Shown: positions 24,662 to 32,969 of the stretch, piece by piece
Position numbering within the stretch: the stretch's first letter is position 1
Layout: every line of letters starts with the position of its first letter
Source: Pontixanthobacter gangjinensis
Lineage (GTDB): Bacteria; Pseudomonadota; Alphaproteobacteria; Sphingomonadales; Sphingomonadaceae
Length of the DNA stretch: 64,000 nt
Assembly (NCBI RefSeq): GCF_009827545.1
Contig: NZ_WTYS01000001.1
Location: forward strand, 2,071,772-2,135,771
Direction: 5' to 3'
Translations under genes and position numbers: made by a program
Notes under the pieces: model-generated
Database searches by the model: none
The model's input: only the letters and a program-made list of their open reading frames with translations
Told to the model about the DNA's origin: nothing

Positions 24662-26131
24662 TTATCTTCCGCGAACGACGATTTTGACCTTTTGACCCGC
24701 CTGCAGCGTATCGCCAGTGCCCAACCCGTTCAGCACACGAAAGCGTTCAACCTTGCCCGAATCATAGGCCATCCGGTTGGCGAGCGACTGAATCGTGTCA
24801 CCGCGCCCGACTGTAACCACGTCAATAACACGCGGCACGATAGCGTTCGCCTCGGTTTGCGAAATCTTTCGCATCGAATTGAACATCGCATTGAAGGCCG
24901 ATCCATTTCCTGCCGGCGTAATGGTTGCAAAATGATAGGCACGGTCATTGGCAAACTCATACGCGAAGACCACTACATCCACAGAATTGCCGCCTGAGGT
25001 TACCCGCGCGGTACCATAGGCCGCCGGTATTCCATTCACGGTCGTCCGCTTTATGTCGGCAGGCCGCAATTGTTGTTGCTCTGAGCTCAAGCTGGCAAAC
25101 ACGCTATTAATATATGTGTTGAGATTGCCATTATAGGCGGCAAGCGAGAATTGCGCCTTTCCGCTTTGGCCGTTGATCGACACAGCGCGGGTGCCATTGA
25201 CCATATAGAAACCCTGCGGCGCGGTGAAGGACAGACGCAGTTCCGGGTGGATAAATTGGCGACCCTCGACAACGCCCTGCTTAGGATCATCTCCGTAAGT
25301 GATTCCGTCAATTCGGGTCAGAAATGTGTCGCGGTTGGTTGTGCCCGTCCCGCCAGCAGCTTTGGCCAAGGCAGTGCGGACGCGGCTGGCCGGATCGGGA
25401 TGGGTCGAGGCCCAAGCCGGAATATTGGCGCTTTCACGTCCTTGCAAACGCGCGTCGAGCGCATTTTGGTCTGCCAAGCTTTGCAGAACAGTGCCCATTG
25501 CGCGCGGATCATAGCCGGCCTTGGTCAGATATTCGATGCCCAGATCATCAGCCTGCAATTCTTGGCTGCGCGAAAACTTCAACGTCAGCATCTGCGAGCC
25601 TTGCAAAAACCCCTTGGACAAGGTGTTGCCGATCTGGCTGTCGCCCAGAACTACACCGGTCAGAATTGCGAGACCTGTTCCCAACAGCGAATTCTTCTGA
25701 GCCTCAGACTGGCGACGCTGCGAATGGCGAGCCGCAACGTGGCCAACTTCGTGGCCCAATACGCCCGCAAGTTCGGCTTCATTGTTCATCAAGGCAACCA
25801 ATTGCCGGGTCGAATAAATATAACCGCCAGGCACGGCGAATGCGTTGTTAACCGGGCTATTGAGCAACGAAACGGTGAAGGAATCACGCGCATTGCCAAG
25901 GCCCGACTGCACGGCGATATTCTTACCCACTTGCTCTACATAGGCGGCTTGGGGGCCCTGATAGGTCCCGCCAAATTCGCTTAGCAATTGCGGGTGGAAT
26001 TCCGCCCCTTGCTGCGCCTCTGTTTGCGTAATCGGCGCAGAAGCAGACGGAATTTCACCACCCATACACCCGGTAAGGGCAATTGACATGGTGGCAACCG
26101 AAGCAAGCGCGACGTTTTTTATGCGGGGCAT
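24662..26131 (-). CDS. M48-family metalloprotease lipoprotein with C-terminal LysM domain
   Basis: 489 residues. The N-terminus is a lipoprotein signal (SIALTGC, lipidated Cys22), so the protein should be anchored in the outer membrane or periplasm. The zinc motif HEVGHVAARHSQR lies near residue 126. A LysM peptidoglycan-binding domain closes the protein (VGRGDTIQSLANRM to LQAGQKVKIVV). This is the layout of BepA/YfgC-like M48 proteases that survey outer-membrane proteins, here with LysM instead of TPR repeats. Shine-Dalgarno TTGGAGGAT precedes ATG 26131. Confidence 0.93.
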   Translation of the reverse strand: MPRIKNVALASVATMSIALTGCMGGEIPSASAPITQTEAQQGAEFHPQLLSEFGGTYQGPQAAYVEQVGKNIAVQSGLGNARDSFTVSLLNSPVNNAFAVPGGYIYSTRQLVALMNNEAELAGVLGHEVGHVAARHSQRRQSEAQKNSLLGTGLAILTGVVLGDSQIGNTLSKGFLQGSQMLTLKFSRSQELQADDLGIEYLTKAGYDPRAMGTVLQSLADQNALDARLQGRESANIPAWASTHPDPASRVRTALAKAAGGTGTTNRDTFLTRIDGITYGDDPKQGVVEGRQFIHPELRLSFTAPQGFYMVNGTRAVSINGQSGKAQFSLAAYNGNLNTYINSVFASLSSEQQQLRPADIKRTTVNGIPAAYGTARVTSGGNSVDVVVFAYEFANDRAYHFATITPAGNGSAFNAMFNSMRKISQTEANAIVPRVIDVVTVGRGDTIQSLANRMAYDSGKVERFRVLNGLGTGDTLQAGQKVKIVVRGR

Positions 26132-26235
26132 TTTTGATCCTCCAAATTATCGTATGCGCAATGATAGCGCATGTGAAAAACTTGTTCAATCAACCCTTTG
26201 GCAGCAAAATTGTTCCTGCTAGGAAACTTAACGCC

Positions 26236-27183
26236 CTAATCTGATCCAAGCTGGAGAAAGCGCTCCTCGCGCAACCGGCGGATTTCCTCGCGTGGCAAAT
26301 TCAGCAATGCGTCGATTTCTTCTCCAATCGCCGCACCCAGCGCTGTCGCAGCCAACGCGGGATCGCGATGCGCCCCGCCGACAGGCTCTTTGACAATCCG
26401 GTCAATCACACCGAGCTTCTTCAAATTCTGTGCAGTAATTTTCATCGCCTCGGCAGCATCAGGAGCTTTTTCAGCAGTCCGCCACAAAATCGATGCACAT
26501 CCCTCAGGCGAAATGACCGAATACACTGCATGTTCAAACATCAAGACGCGTTCCGCGCTGGCAAGTGCAACCGCCCCGCCCGAGCCGCCTTCACCAACAA
26601 TGCACGCAACCATTGGAACACCAAGCGCAAGACACGCTTCGGTCGAACGAGCAATCGCCTCTGCTTGCCCGCGCTCCTCGGCCTCAATGCCCGGAAAGGC
26701 ACCCGAGGTATCAACCAAGGTCACAACTGGCAGCCCGAACTTATCCGCCATTTCCATCAGGCGGATCGCTTTGCGATACCCCTCCGGCTTACCCATCCCG
26801 AAATTATGCCGGATGCGGCTTTCGGTATCATTGCCCTTCTCATGACCGATCAGCATCACGCGCCGCCCATTGAGTTTCGCAAAGCCGCCTAGAATCGCTT
26901 CATCATCGCCGTAACTGCGGTCCCCCCCAAGCGGCATAAAATCGTCAAAAGCGTGCTCGACAAAATCACGAAAATGCGGACGCAACGGGTGGCGTGCAAC
27001 TTGAGTCTTTTGCCATGGGGTGAGCGAGTTATAGGTGCTGGCCAGCAAATCAGCGTTCTTCTGCTCAAGCCGGACCAATTCGGCGGAAATATCGACTTCA
27101 TCGCTGGCTGAGGCGGAGCGCAAATCTGCAATCCTGCCTTCGAGTTGAGCAATCGGTTTCTCAAATTCTAGGTAAGCTGTCAT
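26236..27183 (-). CDS. accA: Acetyl-CoA carboxylase carboxyltransferase subunit alpha
   Basis: 315 residues. With AccD it transfers the carboxyl group from biotin-BCCP to acetyl-CoA, the first step of fatty acid synthesis. Family features: N-terminal [15 protein letters not shown], then [33 protein letters not shown] and [15 protein letters not shown]. Length is standard. It follows xerD by 9 bp on the same strand, so the two probably share a transcript. Confidence 0.97.
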   Translation of the reverse strand: MTAYLEFEKPIAQLEGRIADLRSASASDEVDISAELVRLEQKNADLLASTYNSLTPWQKTQVARHPLRPHFRDFVEHAFDDFMPLGGDRSYGDDEAILGGFAKLNGRRVMLIGHEKGNDTESRIRHNFGMGKPEGYRKAIRLMEMADKFGLPVVTLVDTSGAFPGIEAEERGQAEAIARSTEACLALGVPMVACIVGEGGSGGAVALASAERVLMFEHAVYSVISPEGCASILWRTAEKAPDAAEAMKITAQNLKKLGVIDRIVKEPVGGAHRDPALAATALGAAIGEEIDALLNLPREEIRRLREERFLQLGSD

Positions 27184-27192
27184 GGTTTTGCG

Positions 27193-28071
27193 CTAGTCCC
27201 TAGAACGGTTCTGGGCAAGAGGATGTCGTTCATTTACTAGCGCAACGAGCCGGGCACTGTCGACATGCGTGTAAATCTGGGTAGTCGCAATATCCGCATG
27301 GCCAAGCAAGGTTTGCAAGACACGCAAATCCGCCCCGCCCTCCAACAAATGCGTGGCGAACGCATGGCGCAGCACGTGCGGGCTGATCTTCTCCGCTGGC
27401 AAATCAGCTCTCAGCGCCAATTCTTTGAGCATTTGATACAGACGTATCCGGCTCAGGTGCTTGCCCCTCGATGGAAACAAAAACTTGGGTGCATCATCGC
27501 GCAGCGCGAGCCAATTCGCCAAGGCCTGCTTCGCACGGCCGCTAATCGGCACCATCCGGGTTGCACCGCCCTTGCCCGTAACTGTCAGGAATGGCGCATC
27601 ACGCGGTACTGCGGATAAAGGTAGCGATACCAATTCTGTCGCGCGAAGGCCCGAACCGTAGAGCAATTCGAGCAAAGCCAGCATCCGCACGGCAGCGGGT
27701 TTTCCGCTTTCCGCCTCCTGCTCTGCCCGGGCCAACAAGGTTTCCACTTGATCATGCGAAAGGATTTTGGGAAGCGGCCGGCGGGCTTGCGGTCGTGGCA
27801 ACGACGGTGATGGGTCGTCTTCGCGAAGCCCCTCATCAACGAGGAACCCAAAGAACTGCTTCAATGCCGAAGATTTTCTGGCCAGGCTTGATGGGGCCAA
27901 ATCACTCCATGCCTGGCCTAAACGGTGCAAATCTTTTGCCTCCGCAGCAACCAGATCACCAATGAACTCTTCCGCGCTTTCAAGATCCCGGCGATAGGCC
28001 AACAGCGTATTTGGTGCCGCACCGCGTTCTGCGGCAAGCATCGTCAGGTATTCTTCGATTGCAGATGCCAC
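27193..28071 (-). CDS. xerD: Tyrosine recombinase XerD (chromosome dimer resolution)
   Basis: 292 residues. The catalytic set is visible: Arg in LLYGSGLRATELVSL, HVLRHAFATHLLEGGADLRVLQTLLGH, and the nucleophile Tyr in TTQIYTHVD. This compact, two-domain layout without an arm-binding domain is that of XerC/XerD, which act at dif in dimer resolution, unlike the P4-type integrase at the window start. The position before accA is common in sphingomonads as far as I know, favouring XerD. The start is GTG 28071 without a clear Shine-Dalgarno. Confidence 0.9.
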   Translation of the reverse strand: MASAIEEYLTMLAAERGAAPNTLLAYRRDLESAEEFIGDLVAAEAKDLHRLGQAWSDLAPSSLARKSSALKQFFGFLVDEGLREDDPSPSLPRPQARRPLPKILSHDQVETLLARAEQEAESGKPAAVRMLALLELLYGSGLRATELVSLPLSAVPRDAPFLTVTGKGGATRMVPISGRAKQALANWLALRDDAPKFLFPSRGKHLSRIRLYQMLKELALRADLPAEKISPHVLRHAFATHLLEGGADLRVLQTLLGHADIATTQIYTHVDSARLVALVNERHPLAQNRSRD

Positions 28072-28100
28072 CAGTCAGGCCAATCGAGTCGCAAGAGGCA

Positions 28101-29993
28101 TCACCCGCGTGCGACTGCTTCCGCAGCAATCATCCGTGCCTCTGCTGACATGCCAACACGGTTCAGTGCGGATACGATGTGATAGAGGTGCCGAGCGGTC
28201 ATTTTATCCCATCCGCTGCCCTGCATCCCAACGCCTGCCAGATACGCAACGAGCGCAGGATTATTGACCTGCGCTGCGCTGTCAATCAATTGGCTCCATT
28301 TGGTACCGCGCGACAAATCAACCCCCAAGTCGCTCGACGCGCTGGCCTGGGTAGCGTCATCAATCCTGCCAAGCCCGGCAAGGCCCGCGAGCAAGAATTG
28401 CGACTTGCGCTGACCCTCGCTGTCATCATCGCCAATGAATGTAGAAAGTTGCGATCCAGTAACCGGGGACGGACGCTGCGGTTGGGCAAGCGCCAGCAAC
28501 GCCCATCCCTGCGATCCCTGAGGCACAATTTGTGCCCAGCTAAGAGCATCGGCATCCAATCCTGCGGTCAACATTGATGCTAGCAATTTCGGCGCATTAT
28601 CGGCCAGATCTTCGCTCGGGGTTATCCTTGCTGCTGCATAAGCGGTCAGCACATAACGGCTGTAATCGGTCTGGGTAGCGCCCCAAACATCGTTAATTGC
28701 CTTGACCCGTGCCGCAGGGTCGGTGGCAACATACGCGGCTCGCAAATTGGACGCGGTCAAGCTCTCGCCGCCGGCGCCTTCACCTTGAGCGTAAATCTGG
28801 CTGTAAAGGTCAACCATCGCGGAAGAGGACATGACGCCGCGCCCGGCGGCAATGGTGGCCCCCTCGGCACGCTGCGCCAAGGGTAACATCGGCGCGGTCG
28901 CAGCGATGTTCTGAAAATACGGTCCAGCATCCTTGAGCAAAGCTTCTGGAAGCTCGGCCCCAACGGCGTTGGCAATCGCGAAACGCCACGCCGTTAATTC
29001 GGTAACCCCATCCCATTCCAGATTGATCGCGCGCCGCCCGCCGCCTGCAGCCCCGGCAAAACGTTGTGCCAACAGCACGTCAATTTGTGACGCATCTTTG
29101 TCACGGAACGCCTTGTTGAGATTTTCCTGTGCCCGCCCTGACTGACCAGCGAATGCAAAGCATATGTCGCGCACCAATTGCCAGCGAATGCCCTCCAGCG
29201 ACCTGCCTTTGATTTGGGAAACCGGGCAGGCTCCAACCAAATCGGAGGTGCCGATAAATGCATCAAGCGCAGCATTTGACAGGTTAAGATCCCAATTTCC
29301 GCTGTCCACATCCTGCGCAACTGCTCGGGCAGCAGAATGCTCACCCAATTGGTTGAGCGCCTTTACGCGCAGTGTTGCAAATTCGACGGGGTTCATGCCT
29401 TCGGGCGCAGCAAGCCTGCTGACCAGCGCGCGGCGAAGCATAATGTGCCCCCAACGCGATACCATCGGTCCTTTGATACCACCAAGCGAAGCACGAACAA
29501 TCGATGCCGGCTGACGGGCGAGCGCCTGTGAAGGCAAGCCGCCCTCGCTCGCTGCCAGTACGCCGACACGCTCCATCGACCGCCTTGAAGCAGGTGGAAT
29601 ATCGAATTTCGGCTTAAGGCCGAGCAATTCATCCAGCTCGTCCGCATCTAGGTTTTCCAACTCATCAAGTGTTGGCAGTCGGCTTATACTCCCGCCAGAT
29701 GCGGGGGCTGGTGCAGTTGCTCCATCGCCGCTTGGAAGCGGTTGAACCACAGAGCTGCTGGTGCCCGAAGTGGCCGCAGGACGACCCGCCGGCGTAGCGC
29801 TCGGTGCGGGCCTTGGCGCGGGCCTCGGTGCGGGTTTCGCAGTGCCAGTTGGTGCAGGCGCCGGATCATCAAATCCGGGCGGCAACAAAGATTCTGGCGC
29901 GGCTTGCGCCATTACCAGTGTTGAGCAAAGTGCCAAAGCCGCGCCCGCCAGCAGCGCCCCGCGCTTGCCCCTTATGCCTCCGGTATTCTTCAC
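28101..29993 (-). CDS. Large secreted protein of unknown function, Pro/Ala-rich linker then helical domain
   Basis: 630 residues from GTG 29993. A signal peptide (about 1-31, ending in MAQA) is followed by a low-complexity Pro/Ala/Thr segment to about residue 95, an acidic piece (ENLDADELDELLGLKP), and a long Ala/Leu-rich part that looks like stacked helices (TPR/SEL1-like character, but no clear consensus). No enzymatic motif was seen. Its GTG overlaps the stop of the 50-residue membrane protein upstream (GTGA). It is probably periplasmic; function unknown. Confidence 0.8.
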   Translation of the reverse strand: MKNTGGIRGKRGALLAGAALALCSTLVMAQAAPESLLPPGFDDPAPAPTGTAKPAPRPAPRPAPSATPAGRPAATSGTSSSVVQPLPSGDGATAPAPASGGSISRLPTLDELENLDADELDELLGLKPKFDIPPASRRSMERVGVLAASEGGLPSQALARQPASIVRASLGGIKGPMVSRWGHIMLRRALVSRLAAPEGMNPVEFATLRVKALNQLGEHSAARAVAQDVDSGNWDLNLSNAALDAFIGTSDLVGACPVSQIKGRSLEGIRWQLVRDICFAFAGQSGRAQENLNKAFRDKDASQIDVLLAQRFAGAAGGGRRAINLEWDGVTELTAWRFAIANAVGAELPEALLKDAGPYFQNIAATAPMLPLAQRAEGATIAAGRGVMSSSAMVDLYSQIYAQGEGAGGESLTASNLRAAYVATDPAARVKAINDVWGATQTDYSRYVLTAYAAARITPSEDLADNAPKLLASMLTAGLDADALSWAQIVPQGSQGWALLALAQPQRPSPVTGSQLSTFIGDDDSEGQRKSQFLLAGLAGLGRIDDATQASASSDLGVDLSRGTKWSQLIDSAAQVNNPALVAYLAGVGMQGSGWDKMTARHLYHIVSALNRVGMSAEARMIAAEAVARG

Positions 29994-30142
29994 TGAACAT
30001 TCTCCGGTGCTTCAACAGGTACAGAAATGGAGTGCAAAGGCTCTTCGCCGCCGTTAATCCACGCAACCAACAGCACGGCACAGATCACCGCAGCGGCAAT
30101 AAACCCGATGCGTTTGTATAAACCAGAAGTTTTGCCAGCCAT
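29990..30142 (-). CDS. Small single-span membrane protein (50 residues)
   Basis: ATG at 30142 opens a 50-codon frame: MAGKTSGLYKRIG, a hydrophobic helix (FIAAAVICAVLLVAWI), then a short acidic tail ending PENVQ. The stop TGA (29992-29990) overlaps the GTG start of the 630-residue secreted protein, so the two are probably co-translated. The basic residues before the helix predict an N-in orientation with the tail in the periplasm. No homologue is recognised, but the coupling argues it is real. Confidence 0.7.
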   Translation of the reverse strand: MAGKTSGLYKRIGFIAAAVICAVLLVAWINGGEEPLHSISVPVEAPENVQ

Positions 30143-30212
30143 ACTCAAATCACGCGCTTCCTGTTTCAACCATAGTTGCGCCTAGCCTAGCGCATCTATA
30201 GGCGGGGCGGCA

Positions 30213-30809
30213 ATGCGAGAAAACGCCCTGCCCCCTGAAGAAACTGGCCAAACGCCCGGCCAAATTGCCAAGATTGCGCAAAGCGTGAGCGCGCGGCTAA
30301 CTAAGCCGATCGTCCTGGTTGGGCTGATGGGCACGGGTAAATCGACGGTTGGACGCAAACTTGCCGCACTGTTGCAAACCGACTTTATCGATGCGGACAA
30401 TGAAATTGAAGACGCCGCGCAACTGTCCGTCGCGGAGATTTTCGAACAATTCGGCGAAGCTTATTTCCGCGACGGCGAACGGCGCGTTATCGCACGGCTG
30501 ATGGATGAACATCTGGGGGTGATTGCAACTGGCGGCGGGGCATTTATCAATGACGAAACAAGGGCACTTATCCTCGAAAACGCGATCACCGTGTGGATCG
30601 ATTGCGAGATTGATGTGCTGGTCGAAAGAACCGGTCGCCGGGACACCCGGCCATTGCTACGCGATGGTGACCCGCATGAAATTCTGGCGCGCCTGCACAA
30701 GGAGCGCGAGCCGCATTATGCGCTCGCCCCAATCCGCGTGGCAAGTGATGATGGACCGCATTTCGAGACCGCAATGGCTATAATTGAGGCAATAGATCGA
30801 TGGCTGTGA
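30213..30809 (+). CDS. aroK: Shikimate kinase
   Basis: 198 residues. Phosphorylates shikimate at O3 in the aromatic amino acid pathway. Walker A is GLMGTGKSTVGRKLA near 44-58; shikimate-binding DNEIED, the RDGERRVIARL segment, GGGAFINDETR and the lid RTGRRDTRPLL are all present. About 35 extra N-terminal residues precede the core, a common feature in sphingomonads; a later start cannot be excluded. Overlaps aroB by 10 bp. Confidence 0.95.
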   Translation: MRENALPPEETGQTPGQIAKIAQSVSARLTKPIVLVGLMGTGKSTVGRKLAALLQTDFIDADNEIEDAAQLSVAEIFEQFGEAYFRDGERRVIARLMDEHLGVIATGGGAFINDETRALILENAITVWIDCEIDVLVERTGRRDTRPLLRDGDPHEILARLHKEREPHYALAPIRVASDDGPHFETAMAIIEAIDRWL

Positions 30810-31909
30810 TAAATGTCGAACTCGCCGGGCGCAGTTACCAAGTCCATGTCGGTCAGGACTTGCTCAGCAATGCCGCATCGCTGTCGCACCGCTTCATCCG
30901 TAAAACAATTGTTCCGATTGTGGCGGATAGCAATGCGCGCGAATTGCATGGCGATCGACTTGCGGCATCGTTCGACGCTGCCGGAAAGACACCCGTTTGG
31001 TTCGATGTTGCTTCGGGTGAAGGCTCCAAAAGCTGGGACGGGTTGCAGGCGTTGACCGAATGGATGCTCGCTCAGGGTGTCGAACGCGGAGATCATGTGT
31101 TTGCGCTCGGCGGAGGTGTGGTGGGCGATTTGACCGGCTTTGCCTGCTCAATCCTCAAACGCGGCTGCGGGTTTGTGCAATTGCCAACAACTCTGCTGTC
31201 GCAAGTCGATTCCTCGGTTGGCGGCAAAACTGCGATAAACACCTCCGCAGGCAAGAATCTGATCGGCGCATTTCACCAACCCTCGTTAGTATTGGCCGAC
31301 ACCGATACACTTAAGACGCTGCCGGTTCGCGAGATGCAGGCCGGCTATGCCGAAGTGATAAAATACGGGATTTTGGGCGATCTTGAATTCTTTGAATGGT
31401 GCGAAGCCAACGGGAACGAAGTAATCGCACATGACGATATAGCGGTTGCAGAAGCAGTTGCGCGAAGCGTTGCAGCCAAGGCGCGTATCGTGGCCGCAGA
31501 CGAGCGCGAGACAAGCGGTGTTCGCGCGTTATTAAATCTGGGTCACACATTCGGCCACGCGCTCGAAGCCGAGACCGGCTTTTCAAACAGGCTTTTGCAT
31601 GGCGAAGGCGTGGCGCTCGGCATGGTGCTGGCGGCACAATATTCGGCGCGGCGTGGCTACATCTCTGCAACAGACGCAGACCGGGTCAAAAGTGCTATTG
31701 CCGGATCGGGTCTGCCAACCGAGATTACCTCGCTAAACTTGAAATGCGATGGTGCAAAGCTGGTGGACCACATGCGGCACGACAAGAAGATGGATGCCGG
31801 GACATTGCCATTTATTTTGCTGCGCAGCATCGGCGCAGCATTTTTGGATCACGAGGTGTCACTGGATGATGTGGCATTATTCCTGAACGACCGACTTCTC
31901 GCGACTTAA
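30800..31909 (+). CDS. aroB: 3-dehydroquinate synthase
   Basis: 369 residues. Converts DAHP to 3-dehydroquinate using NAD and a divalent metal. NAD-site ALGGGVVGDLTGFACS, PTTLLSQVDSSVGGKTAIN, metal ligands in EVIKYGILGD and GHTFGHALEAETGF, HGEGVALGMV. The start codon lies inside aroK (10 bp overlap), so the pair is one operon, the usual aroKB arrangement. Its end overlaps the convergent YetF-like gene by 4 bp. Confidence 0.97.
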   Translation: MAVINVELAGRSYQVHVGQDLLSNAASLSHRFIRKTIVPIVADSNARELHGDRLAASFDAAGKTPVWFDVASGEGSKSWDGLQALTEWMLAQGVERGDHVFALGGGVVGDLTGFACSILKRGCGFVQLPTTLLSQVDSSVGGKTAINTSAGKNLIGAFHQPSLVLADTDTLKTLPVREMQAGYAEVIKYGILGDLEFFEWCEANGNEVIAHDDIAVAEAVARSVAAKARIVAADERETSGVRALLNLGHTFGHALEAETGFSNRLLHGEGVALGMVLAAQYSARRGYISATDADRVKSAIAGSGLPTEITSLNLKCDGAKLVDHMRHDKKMDAGTLPFILLRSIGAAFLDHEVSLDDVALFLNDRLLAT

Positions 31910-32430
31910 AGGCTGGTTTCTCCGGGCTTCAAAACCGACCGCAGCGCAGTGCAATCTGCAGCCTTGCCATCGCAAATCACGCTTAATTCGCCATCCGATT
32001 CTAAAACTACCGCGGCGATTTCTTCTACGACACCGTGGCCTTTCTTGCGGATCGCCGCCTCAACCTCGCCGCGCGTCACGCGTTCATTGGCCAAGGCTTC
32101 TTCTTGAAATTCACCGTCGCACAAAAGCAGCTTGGGCTCTGAGCGAATAGCCTTGGCAAATGTCTGTGACTTATTCGAAAGCCATGTCACAATCAGTTGG
32201 AGGAATGCCAAACCGAAAAACGCCGCGATGCCTTCGCTTAACGAAACAGACTTCGTCAAAATAACAGAGGCAAGGATCGAACCGAGCGCGATCGTGACGA
32301 CGAAATCAAACGCATTGAGTTTAGAAAGAGAGCGTTTGCCGCTCACCCTCAAGATCACGATAATCGCTGCATACGATGCAAGCGTCGCCAGCAACACTCG
32401 AATAATGTCGGACCAACTATCAAACCACAT
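31906..32430 (-). CDS. DUF421 / YetF-like membrane protein
   Basis: 174 residues from ATG 32430; a TTG at 32517 would add 29 residues that look non-coding. Two or three N-terminal membrane helices (VLLATLASYAAIIVILRV; IALGSILASVIL; GLAFLQLIVTWL) and a cytoplasmic C-terminal domain of the DUF421 type (EPKLLLCDGEFQEEAL ... ESDGELSVI). The motif RVSGKRSLSKLNAFDFVVTIALG is the family signature. Function is poorly known. Confidence 0.85.
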   Translation of the reverse strand: MWFDSWSDIIRVLLATLASYAAIIVILRVSGKRSLSKLNAFDFVVTIALGSILASVILTKSVSLSEGIAAFFGLAFLQLIVTWLSNKSQTFAKAIRSEPKLLLCDGEFQEEALANERVTRGEVEAAIRKKGHGVVEEIAAVVLESDGELSVICDGKAADCTALRSVLKPGETSL

Positions 32431-32520
32431 GGAACCCCAACGCCGGATGGCCACGAAAGGGTCCAAGGAAATTCCGATTAAACCGCAAAGGTGATAGTGT
32501 TTGTACCGAGCGCCCAACCG

Positions 32521-32557
32521 TCAAACCATCAAACCACCAGACCATCAAACCACCAGG
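32521..32557. repeat. Short imperfect tandem repeat (16-bp unit)
   Basis: The unit TCAAACCACCAGACCA (32529-32544) is followed by a second partial copy (32545-32556) and preceded by a half copy TCAAACCA (32521-32528). It lies between the YetF-like gene and csaA. No coding role is seen. Confidence 0.75.
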
Positions 32558-32597
32558 GATTTTTCCGGCTCGGTCAATTGCGCTGGCCGCATTTGGT

Positions 32598-32969
32598 TCA
32601 GAACAGACGTGATCCGTCAGGCACTTTCACATCGGGCGCAAACAGCACAACTTCGCCTTCCTCATCAGCGAATCCCAGCGTCAGCACCTCGGACATTGCC
32701 GGGCCAATCTGACGCGGAGGGAAATTGACAACCGCGGCAATCTGCCTGCCTGGCAATTCATCAGCCGGATAATTCGCAGCAATCTGTGCGCAGCTCTTCT
32801 TAACGCCAATCGCAGGCCCGAAGTCGATCTGCAATTTGAAGCTGGGATTTCGCGCTTCCGGAAATTCCTCCGCCGTGATGATGGTCCCGATGCGAATATC
32901 CACCTTCAGGAAATTATCGAAGGCAATTTGTTCCGCAGCAGGCTCGTCAGGACTGTGGTGCAGGTGCAT
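32598..32969 (-). CDS. csaA: CsaA-like tRNA-binding domain protein
   Basis: 123 residues that are a stand-alone OB-fold tRNA-binding domain: FLKVDIRIGTIITAEEFPEAR, LQIDFG, KKSCAQIAANY, VVNFPPRQIGPAMSEVLTLGF. CsaA proteins bind tRNA and were proposed as export chaperones in Bacillus; the exact role is unclear. ATG 32969 shares one base with the stop of the pccA reading frame (TAATG), so it belongs to the pccA transcript. Confidence 0.9.
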   Translation of the reverse strand: MHLHHSPDEPAAEQIAFDNFLKVDIRIGTIITAEEFPEARNPSFKLQIDFGPAIGVKKSCAQIAANYPADELPGRQIAAVVNFPPRQIGPAMSEVLTLGFADEEGEVVLFAPDVKVPDGSRLF

